From: Janthinobacterium sp. 61
Lineage (GTDB): Bacteria; Pseudomonadota; Gammaproteobacteria; Burkholderiales; Burkholderiaceae_D
Length of the DNA: 64,000 nt
Direction of reading: 5' to 3'
Assembly (NCBI RefSeq): GCF_002846335.1
Contig: NZ_PJMQ01000001.1
Coordinates: 2,232,001 to 2,296,000 of the forward strand
Positions 8,215-15,143 of this stretch are shown here, one piece after another. The translations under genes and the position numbers were made by a program. The notes beneath the pieces are model-generated. The model ran no database searches, had not been told where the DNA came from, and was given only the letters and a program-made list of their open reading frames with translations. Each line of letters starts with the position of its first letter. Within the stretch, counting starts at the first letter, position 1.

Positions 8215-8817
8215 ATGGCTTCCAACAAAGCGCACCATGCGACCGGCTGGGCTGCCGGCGTGATTGCCGCGGCCCTGGTCGCGCACGCTGACGCCGGTGG
8301 ACCCTATCAAGTGCTGAGCATGCTCGCCTTTATCATGGGCGCGCTGGGCGGCACGGCGCCCGACTGGCTGGAAGTGGCCTGGTGGGCGCGCACGCACCGA
8401 CTGTGGATCACGCACCGCACCTGGACGCACTGGGGCCTGGCCTGGATCGCCCTGCTCATCTACACCTACCTGCAATTGCCGCACCACCTCTGGGCGCCGC
8501 CCCTGTTCGGCTTTGCGGCGGGCGGTATCATGCATCTGCTGGCCGACTGGCCCAATCCGCTGGGCGTGCCGTGGATCTTTCGCCGCCACTCTCTGCGCTG
8601 GTGGAAAAGCGGCCGCCATGACATCATCGTCATCGCCGCCGCCTGGCTGGCCGCCACGGTCGTGGCCGACCATGTATTTTTCGATGGCATCCACCTGCGG
8701 CGCACCCTGCTGGCGCTCGACAGCCTGCTACACTGGTCCGCCACTGCCCTGCAGCAAGCCTGGGCGGATCTGCAACAGTGGCAGGAACGCTGGCGCCTTG
8801 GTGGTGGCGCCAATTGA
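8215..8817 (+). CDS. YdjM/DUF457-like inner-membrane metal-dependent hydrolase
   Basis: A 200-aa membrane protein of the LexA-binding/YdjM-like family. Diagnostic motifs are NKAHH at the N-terminus, TAPDWLEV, ITHRTWTHW (about 63-71) and HLLADWPNPLGVPW, which together form a His/Asp metal site at the membrane. Four or five hydrophobic segments alternate with these motifs. Biochemical role is undefined; related proteins are annotated as metal-dependent hydrolases. It ends 20 bp before the Fur box of the iron-uptake unit and is probably not part of it. Confidence 0.82.
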   Translation: MASNKAHHATGWAAGVIAAALVAHADAGGPYQVLSMLAFIMGALGGTAPDWLEVAWWARTHRLWITHRTWTHWGLAWIALLIYTYLQLPHHLWAPPLFGFAAGGIMHLLADWPNPLGVPWIFRRHSLRWWKSGRHDIIVIAAAWLAATVVADHVFFDGIHLRRTLLALDSLLHWSATALQQAWADLQQWQERWRLGGGAN

Positions 8818-8837
8818 CGCCGGCGGCGTGGCAATGT

Positions 8838-8856
8838 GATAATGAGTATCATTCTC
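8838..8856 (+). promoter_or_regulatory. Fur box upstream of the FecI-like sigma factor
   Basis: GATAATGAGTATCATTCTC matches the 19-bp Fur consensus GATAATGATAATCATTATC at 16 of 19 positions. It lies 66 bp before the chosen start of the sigma factor. Iron-bound Fur would repress the whole fecI-fecR-receptor unit. Its position also argues against the upstream in-frame start at 8836. Confidence 0.8.
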
Positions 8857-8922
8857 AAAAAGCCCAGCCAGCCGGCACACCGCGTTCCGTCAGCCCAGCT
8901 CTTCCCTTGCCTGGAGAACGCA

Positions 8923-9432
8923 GTGAGTACCGTCAGCCCCACCCATGCCAGCCACCTGAGCACCCTGTACAGCGAGCACCATGGCTGGCTGTATGGCTGG
9001 CTGCGCGGCAAGTTGGGCAATCGCGCCGAGGCGGCCGACCTGGCGCAGGACACCTTTTTGCGCCTGCTGGGCAAGCGCGATGCGGAGTGCCTGCGCGAGC
9101 CGCGCGGCTACCTGGCGACGATTGCGCGCGGCTTGCTGATCGACCGCTACCGACGCCAGGCGCTGGAGCACGCCTACCTGGAAGCGCTGGCCCAGCAGGC
9201 CGAACCGGTATCGATGTGCGCCGAAACGCATGCCATCATCATTGAAACCCTGCTCGCCATCGACCGCCTGCTCGACAGTCTGGGCGCGCGCACGCGGGCC
9301 ATCTTCCTGCTGGCGCAAATCGAGGAGCTCAGCTATGTGGATATCAGCCGGCGCCTCGGCATATCCCTGCCGACCGTCAAGAAACACCTGGTGCGCGCCT
9401 ACACGGAATGCCTGATGCTGGCGGCCGGCTGA
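8923..9432 (+). CDS. ECF sigma factor, FecI-like
   Basis: A 169-aa iron-starvation sigma factor. Region 2 contains EAADLAQDTFLRLLG and the -10-recognising RGYLATIARGLLIDRYRR; region 4 contains LDSLGARTRAIFLLAQIEELSYVDISRRLGISLPTV split by the usual turn, ending KKHLVRAYTECL. GTG 8923 is chosen because GGAG lies 8 nt upstream and because the upstream frame start at 8836 would lie in the Fur box. It directs RNA polymerase to the receptor gene when its anti-sigma partner is signalled. The stop overlaps the FecR start (TGATG). Confidence 0.88.
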   Translation: MSTVSPTHASHLSTLYSEHHGWLYGWLRGKLGNRAEAADLAQDTFLRLLGKRDAECLREPRGYLATIARGLLIDRYRRQALEHAYLEALAQQAEPVSMCAETHAIIIETLLAIDRLLDSLGARTRAIFLLAQIEELSYVDISRRLGISLPTVKKHLVRAYTECLMLAAG

Positions 9433-10400
9433 TGTTTGGCCCTTCCGCCCCGCATTCAGCCCCAATCCCCCGCAATGTGCTGGCCGCCGCCGCCCACTGG
9501 CATGTGGAACTCCAATGCGGCAGCGCCGACCCGGCAGCGCTGCAGGCATGGCGCGACGCCAGCGCCGAGCATGAACGGGCCTGGGAACTGCTGCAGCGCA
9601 TGGATGGCCAGCTGGGCACGATACCCGCCAGCCTCGCCCTGCCCGCGCTGCAGGCGGCGCAGCAACGCCGGCGCGCGGCCGCCAAGATACTCGCGCTGCT
9701 GGTGGCGGCCGGCGGCGGCATCGCGCTGGGCCAGGCAGGCCTGCAGTCGAGCCCATGGCAAGCCTTGACGGCGTCCTTGCGCACGGCGCCGGGCCAGCGC
9801 CGCCACGTCACCTTGGCCGATGGCGGGCGCCTGGAGGTCAATACGGATAGCGCCCTGGATGTCGCCTACAGCGCCACGCAGCGCCGCATCCGCCTGCACC
9901 ATGGCGAAATCATGATCACGACGGCGCCCGATCCGCGCCCCTTCCTGGTCGACACCCGGCACGGCGTGATCCGCGCGCTGGGCACGCGCTTCGGCATACG
10001 ATGCGACGCCGATGGCAGCACCGTCAGCGTCTTCGAGCACGCCGTAGAAGTGCGCTGCGCTGCACGACCGGACGCCGTGCGGCGCCTGGAAGCGGGTCAG
10101 CAGCTACGCTTTGGCGAAACTGGCGCGGATAATGTGCAGGCCACGCAAGCGCACCAGGACAGCTGGCTGCGCGGCATGCTGGTGGCCACCGACTGGCCCC
10201 TGCAGCAACTGGTGCGGGAACTGGCGCGCTACCGGCGCGGGCGCCTCGTATGCGACGCCAAGGTGGCGCGGCGGCCCGTCACGGGCACCTACCGCCTCGA
10301 CGATATCGACGCCGCGCTGGAAAGCCTGTGCGCCTCGCACGGGCTGCAAGTGACCTACTTCACACGCTACTGGGCCACGGTGGCGGCCAGGCCCGCATAA
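9432..10400 (+). CDS. FecR-family transmembrane sigma regulator
   Basis: A 322-aa anti-sigma/signal-transfer protein, translationally coupled to the sigma gene through TGATG. The N-terminal cytoplasmic DUF4880 region (AAAHWHVELQCGS..LQAWRDASAEHERAW) precedes a hydrophobic segment near 85-108 (ILALLVAAGGGIALG). The periplasmic FecR domain follows (GQRRHVTLADGGRLEVNTDS, VDTRHGVIRALGTRFGIR), then a C-terminal STN-like region that contacts the TonB receptor. It holds the sigma factor until the ligand-loaded receptor signals across the periplasm. Confidence 0.88.
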   Translation: MFGPSAPHSAPIPRNVLAAAAHWHVELQCGSADPAALQAWRDASAEHERAWELLQRMDGQLGTIPASLALPALQAAQQRRRAAAKILALLVAAGGGIALGQAGLQSSPWQALTASLRTAPGQRRHVTLADGGRLEVNTDSALDVAYSATQRRIRLHHGEIMITTAPDPRPFLVDTRHGVIRALGTRFGIRCDADGSTVSVFEHAVEVRCAARPDAVRRLEAGQQLRFGETGADNVQATQAHQDSWLRGMLVATDWPLQQLVRELARYRRGRLVCDAKVARRPVTGTYRLDDIDAALESLCASHGLQVTYFTRYWATVAARPA

Positions 10401-10513
10401 TTATTTTCAGCCTTTTTGCGCCAGGGGTTGGTGTTTCGATGCGCTGCTTCGGCTTGATAAGTAAGAAGCAGATTCAGCCACCATTTACCACACCCTGAGC
10501 AGAAAGACCGAGC

Positions 10514-12991
10514 ATGCAGCTGACCACCCCCGTCCTCCATCCCGCCGCGCGCGCCATCCGCCTGGCCGTCCTCGCCATGGCTTGCGCCGCCCCCGCCGCC
10601 TTCATCGCCGCACCCGCCCTGGCGCAAGGCCAGGCTGCCGCCGCAGCACCGCAACCCTACGCCGTGCCAGCCGGCCCGCTGGCCACCGCCCTCAACGATT
10701 TTGCCGTCGCCGCCGGCGTCAGCCTGTCGACCGATCCCGCGCAGACGCGCGGCCTGCGCTCGCCCGGCGTGCGCGGCAGCTTCAACGTAGCCCAAGGCTT
10801 TTCCCAGGTGCTGGCCGGCAGCGGCATGGAAGCGGTGCAGCTGCCGAACGGCGCCTACGTGCTGCGCCAGGCGGCGCCATCCTCCACCTCGGAGGCTGGC
10901 GTAGAAAAGACCATGGCGCCCGTGATGGTCAGCGCCAGCATGGAGCGCGACCCCGTCAGTGAGCACAGCAGCTCGTACGCGGCACGCGCCGTCACCGTCG
11001 GCAAGGGCGTGCAGACCCTGCGCGAAATTCCCCAATCCGTCAGTGTCGTCACGCGGCAGAAAATGGACGACCAGAACCTCAGCACCATCGACGCCGTGCT
11101 GGCCAATACCACCGGCATCACCATGTACGATAGCCCCATGGGCGGACGCTATGTGTATTCACGCGGTTTCATGGTCGAGACCTACCAGTTCGATGGCGTC
11201 AACCGCGCCATGTACTACCCGCAGGCGAACAGTTTTACCAGCAATACCGCCATGCTGGATCGCGTGGAAATCGTGCGCGGCGCCACGGGACTGCTGCAGG
11301 GCACGGGTTCGCCGGGCGCCGCCATCAACATGGTGCGCAAGCGCCCGCTAGCGGAAAAACAGACGCAACTTGCGCTCAGCGCGGGCCGCTGGAACGACGT
11401 GCGCGGCGAAGTCGACGTCACCGGCCCCTTGAACGAGTCGGGCAGCATCCGCGGCCGCGTCGTGGCTGCGCACGACCAGCGCGATTATTTTTATGACGTG
11501 GCCAACAGCCGCACCGACGTACTGTACGGCGTGCTGGAATTCGACCTGGCGCCGGGCAGCAAGCTGACGACGGGCGCCAGCTACGAAAAACTGCACTCGA
11601 CCCCGTTTTTCTCCGGCATGCCCCGCTACCTCGACGGCAGCGACCCGAAACTGCCCCGCTCGACCTACCTCGGCGCCGATTGGAACCGGTGGGACAGCCG
11701 CCAGACGGCCGCCTTCGCCGAATTCGAGCACCGTTTCGATGCCGACTGGTCGCTGAAAGCCAGCGCCAACTACACGCGCGAACAGCATGACGTGAAATAC
11801 ATGTTCAACCTGGGTGCGCTCAACCCCGCCACCCTGGCCGGCATGATGATGTACGCCGGCGTGTTCGACTATGGCACCACCAACAAGGGTGTCGACTTGT
11901 CGCTCGATGGCAAATTCAACGCCTTTGGCCGCCGCCACGGCTTCAGCGCGGGCATCAGCACGAACCGGCTGGAAAACGACAGCGATTACAGCCTGGCCAT
12001 GATGAAGCTGCCCAATAGCGCCCTGCAACCCAATCACGGCGTAGCGGAACCGAGCGATGCCTGGCTTCGCGAAAATCGCTATGGTGGTGCTCACAGCCTG
12101 ACGACCATGACGCAGACGGGCGCGTATGGCGTGGCCCGTTTCAGCGTCAGCGACCCGCTCACCGTGGTGGCCGGCGCGCGCGTGTCGAACTACAAATCGA
12201 GCAGCGTGTACCGCGACACGGGCGAGGTGTATCTCGACCCCTACCGCGAAAACGGCGTCGTCACGCCGTATGGCGGCGTGATCTACGCATTCGACAAGGA
12301 CTGGTCCGGCTACGCCAGCGTCTCCGACATCTTCCAGCCGCAAAACCAGCGCACGGCCGATGGCGCCTTGCTCGACCTGCTCAAAGGGCGCAACCTGGAA
12401 GTGGGCGTGAAAGGTGAACTGTTCAACGGCAAGGTCAATACCTCGCTGGCGCTGTTCCGCATCGAGCAGCGCAACCGCGCCGAGGCCGATCTGGTCAATA
12501 TCTGTACCAGCGGCACGGAGTGCTATTTCTCGACGGGAAAGGTGCGCAGCGAAGGCCTCGACGCTGAAATCAGCGGCGAAGTGGCGCCGGGCTGGCAGCT
12601 GTTCGCCGGCTACACCTTGAACAACTTCAAATACCTGGACCAGACCTCGATTGTGGGCGTGATGTTCGCCAGCACCTACTCGCCGCGCCACATGCTGCGC
12701 GCGTGGAGCGACTACCGCCTGGCCGGCGCGTTGCAGAAGTGGAGCGTGGGTGGCGGCGTGAACTTCCAGACGGAGAGCTCGCGCACCACGCGCGACGTGA
12801 AGGTGGCGCAAGGCGCGTACGCCTTGTGGAGCGCGCGCGCCGCCTACCAAATCGACCGCAACTGGACGGCGGCGCTGTCCGTGACGAACTTGCTCGACAA
12901 GCGCTACTACCAGACGGTGAGCGCGCCTGCGTGGGGCAATTTCTATGGCGAACCGCGCAAGGCGCAACTGACCTTGCGCGCGCGTTTCTAA
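10514..12991 (+). CDS. TonB-dependent siderophore receptor with STN domain
   Basis: An 825-aa outer-membrane receptor. Signal peptide 1-37 (cleavage ALA|QG); STN signalling domain about 45-110 (YAVPAGPLATALNDFAVAAGV); plug from about 150 (VGKGVQTLREIPQSVSVVTRQ, VEIVRGATGLLQG); 22-strand barrel ending with the terminal aromatic in LTLRARF. The plug motifs and the single Cys pair near 660 (NICTSGTECYF) match FpvA/FhuE-type ferric-siderophore receptors. The STN domain makes it a transducing receptor for the FecR/sigma pair just upstream. No siderophore biosynthesis genes are nearby, so it may take up foreign siderophores; this is inference. Confidence 0.9.
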   Translation: MQLTTPVLHPAARAIRLAVLAMACAAPAAFIAAPALAQGQAAAAAPQPYAVPAGPLATALNDFAVAAGVSLSTDPAQTRGLRSPGVRGSFNVAQGFSQVLAGSGMEAVQLPNGAYVLRQAAPSSTSEAGVEKTMAPVMVSASMERDPVSEHSSSYAARAVTVGKGVQTLREIPQSVSVVTRQKMDDQNLSTIDAVLANTTGITMYDSPMGGRYVYSRGFMVETYQFDGVNRAMYYPQANSFTSNTAMLDRVEIVRGATGLLQGTGSPGAAINMVRKRPLAEKQTQLALSAGRWNDVRGEVDVTGPLNESGSIRGRVVAAHDQRDYFYDVANSRTDVLYGVLEFDLAPGSKLTTGASYEKLHSTPFFSGMPRYLDGSDPKLPRSTYLGADWNRWDSRQTAAFAEFEHRFDADWSLKASANYTREQHDVKYMFNLGALNPATLAGMMMYAGVFDYGTTNKGVDLSLDGKFNAFGRRHGFSAGISTNRLENDSDYSLAMMKLPNSALQPNHGVAEPSDAWLRENRYGGAHSLTTMTQTGAYGVARFSVSDPLTVVAGARVSNYKSSSVYRDTGEVYLDPYRENGVVTPYGGVIYAFDKDWSGYASVSDIFQPQNQRTADGALLDLLKGRNLEVGVKGELFNGKVNTSLALFRIEQRNRAEADLVNICTSGTECYFSTGKVRSEGLDAEISGEVAPGWQLFAGYTLNNFKYLDQTSIVGVMFASTYSPRHMLRAWSDYRLAGALQKWSVGGGVNFQTESSRTTRDVKVAQGAYALWSARAAYQIDRNWTAALSVTNLLDKRYYQTVSAPAWGNFYGEPRKAQLTLRARF

Positions 12992-13000
12992 ACGAAATGC

Positions 13001-13888
13001 CTATGCCGAAGGCCGCAATGGCGCCTTCGGCAGCGGAATGAATTCCGTCTCGCCCGGCACCTGCCCCATGCGCTGGGCGCTCCAGTCGTCGGCCGCCTGC
13101 GACAAGCGCTCCTTGCTCGATGAGACGAAATTCCAGAACAGGAAGCGGTGGCCGTCCAGCGGCTCACCGCCGATGACAACAAACTGCACCGGGCCGCTGC
13201 CTGCCGTCACGACAGGCACCTTGCCCTCCTCCAGCAAGGCCATGGTGTGCGGCAGCAGCGCCACGCCATCGACCAGCACGTCCCCGCTGATCGGGTAAAT
13301 CGCCGCTTCCGCCGGCAAGCCCTCCAGGCGCAGCGCCTTGCCCGCCTGCAGCGCCACGTCCAGGTACAAGGCCTGCATATAGGTGCGCACGGGCGAGGTC
13401 TTGCCAAACGCCGTGCCGATCAACACTTTCACGATGGCGCCATCGAGCGGCACGACGGGAATGTCGGCCTGCGGCGTGTGCGTGAAACTCGGTTCATCCT
13501 CTTCATGCGCCTTCGGCAGCGCGGCCCACAGTTGCAAGCCGTGGGTACGGTGCGGTTGTCCCGCCAGGTCGTGCGGCGTGCGCTCGGAATGCACGATGCC
13601 GCGCCCGGCCGTCATCCAGTTGATGGCGCCCGGTTCGATGCGCTGATAAGACCCTATGCTGTCACGGTGGTCGATCGCGCCTTCGAAGAGATAGGTGACG
13701 GTGGCCAGGCCAATATGCGGATGGGGGCGCACGTCGTGGTTGGCGTCCGGCGCCACGTCGATGGGGCCGAAATGGTCAAAGAAAATGAAGGGGCCGACGG
13801 CCTGTTTTACTGCAGAAGGCAGCAAGCGCCGCACGACGAAGCCGCCCCCGAGGTCCTTTTCGTGGCTTTTCAGGATAGCCGCGCTCAT
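13001..13888 (-). CDS. Pirin family protein
   Basis: A 295-aa bicupin. The N-terminal cupin shows the pirin signature: FFDHFGPIDV, HPHIGLATVTYLFEGAIDHRDS with the metal-binding His residues, and MTAGRGIVHSERT. The C-terminal cupin is at about 170-280 and ends GEPLDGHRFLFWNFVSS. Pirins bind iron; some are quercetinases and others redox-linked regulators. ATG 13888 overlaps the OsmC stop (ATGA), so the two are co-translated. The tail carries an 8-bp hairpin (13006-13030) that may help terminate both this gene and the convergent receptor gene. Confidence 0.9.
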   Translation of the reverse strand: MSAAILKSHEKDLGGGFVVRRLLPSAVKQAVGPFIFFDHFGPIDVAPDANHDVRPHPHIGLATVTYLFEGAIDHRDSIGSYQRIEPGAINWMTAGRGIVHSERTPHDLAGQPHRTHGLQLWAALPKAHEEDEPSFTHTPQADIPVVPLDGAIVKVLIGTAFGKTSPVRTYMQALYLDVALQAGKALRLEGLPAEAAIYPISGDVLVDGVALLPHTMALLEEGKVPVVTAGSGPVQFVVIGGEPLDGHRFLFWNFVSSSKERLSQAADDWSAQRMGQVPGETEFIPLPKAPLRPSA

Positions 13889-14283
13889 GCCAGCACCGTC
13901 GTCACTTCGGTGGTCACAGCCGTCATCAGCTTGTGCAGCGGGCATTTGCCGGCTGCGGCCAGCAATTCCTGGCGCTGCGCGTCGCTCAAGTCACCGGTCA
14001 GGTGCAGGGTGGCGGCCAGGCGGTACACGCCCTTGCGCTCTTCGCTGGCATCGCGCTCGGTCGATACTTCCACGTGTTCCAGGGGGATGCCCTTGTGCCT
14101 GGCATACCAGACCACCGTGAGCGCCTTGCAGGCCGACAGGGCCGCGTCGTACAGGTCGTGCGGAGACGGGCCGGCATCGCCGCCACCTTCCTCTATCGAG
14201 GCGTCGGCGGAGATGATGTGATCGCGCACGTGCACGATGTGGCGCATGGGTTGCGACTGGTCGCGGATGGCTTTGATGGTCAT
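13885..14283 (-). CDS. OsmC-family protein
   Basis: A 132-aa OsmC/Ohr-fold protein. It shows GGGDAGPSPHDLYDAALSACKA with the expected Cys at about residue 52 and KCPLHKLM near the C-terminus with the second Cys (about 115). Both peroxidatic-type cysteines are therefore present, consistent with a thiol-dependent peroxidase acting on organic hydroperoxides. It is translationally coupled to the pirin gene (4-bp overlap), suggesting a joint oxidative-stress role. Confidence 0.85.
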   Translation of the reverse strand: MTIKAIRDQSQPMRHIVHVRDHIISADASIEEGGGDAGPSPHDLYDAALSACKALTVVWYARHKGIPLEHVEVSTERDASEERKGVYRLAATLHLTGDLSDAQRQELLAAAGKCPLHKLMTAVTTEVTTVLA

Positions 14284-14361
14284 GGCGTTCCTTGGTGCGT
14301 TTGGAAAGCCACAATTTACACCGTTTGCCCGCTTTGCGCAGCCCGCTCCCGGGGCGCCTGG

Positions 14362-15081
14362 CTATTTGATGCGGAACACGGCGTCGACCGTCTGCGCCAT
14401 CTTCAGGCTGGTGACGATCAGCATGTCGTCGGGATTTTTCTGCGCGCGACTGTTGGCGCGCTGGTAACGATCGGACGGCACCAGGCCCACCGCATTACCC
14501 AGGTTTTTCAGCTGGTCCGACGAGATGCCGGCCACGGCGCCCGCGCGCTTGCCGAAGCCGCGCGCCATCGCGTCGGCCTTGCGCTGCGCATCCTTGACGG
14601 CCTCGCCCACCAGTTCCTCCTCCAGGCGGACGCGCTGCGTGGCGCCGAAGGTGGTGGCAAACGCATCGAGATTGGGCATGGCCAGCAGCGGGCGCATGAC
14701 GGCGGGCCACTTTGACAGATCCGCCACGTTGATATGCACGCTGGCCTTGATCAGGTACTGCGGATTGGCCGGGTCCTGCTCGGCGCCCTTGCGGATTTCC
14801 TTGCGTACGTCGCGCACCTCGATGCCTGCCGCCGCCTCGGCCAGGCCTTGCTCCAGCAACAGCGCCTTGATTTCCGTGATGCGCGTCTGCACGAGGGCCG
14901 TGGCCACCTCCGGCACGGGGTCGTAGACGCTGACGTCGAAGTCGATCTCGCCCAGGTCCGGCATGATGAAACTGTAGGCCGTGCCCGTCGCATGGATGAA
15001 GGGGTAGGCAGGCAAGTCGCCGGCAAGGGCAGGCATGGGCAGGCAAACGAAGAGGATGGACAGCAGGCGGTTCTTGAACAC
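14362..15081 (-). CDS. SIMPL-domain (DUF541) periplasmic protein
   Basis: A 239-aa exported protein. The GTG at 15081 with CTGGAG 5 nt upstream gives a good signal peptide (FKNRLLSILFVCLPMPALA|GDL); an ATG at 15108 is the alternative. The SIMPL domain covers most of the protein: GTAYSFIMPDLGEIDFDVSV, VRDVRKEIRKG, and the conserved helix VGEAVKDAQRKADAMARGFGK leading to AGISSDQ. The family includes BP26, which forms channel-like oligomers in the periplasm. It starts 62 nt after the kinase stop on the same strand, so it may be the third gene of that unit. Confidence 0.8.
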   Translation of the reverse strand: MFKNRLLSILFVCLPMPALAGDLPAYPFIHATGTAYSFIMPDLGEIDFDVSVYDPVPEVATALVQTRITEIKALLLEQGLAEAAAGIEVRDVRKEIRKGAEQDPANPQYLIKASVHINVADLSKWPAVMRPLLAMPNLDAFATTFGATQRVRLEEELVGEAVKDAQRKADAMARGFGKRAGAVAGISSDQLKNLGNAVGLVPSDRYQRANSRAQKNPDDMLIVTSLKMAQTVDAVFRIK

Positions 15082-15143
15082 GGATACTCCAGCGCAGTTA
15101 AGATGCATGAAGTATCCGTCAAGATGACACTTTTGACAATTAA

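Noticed and set aside
11348-12967. 539-codon minus-strand ORF opposite the TonB receptor
   Set aside because: Antisense shadow; the plus strand is an unmistakable receptor.
13006-13030. Hairpin CCGAAGGC/GCCTTCGG as a dedicated terminator
   Set aside because: It lies inside the pirin coding end and has no U-tract; noted in the pirin entry only.
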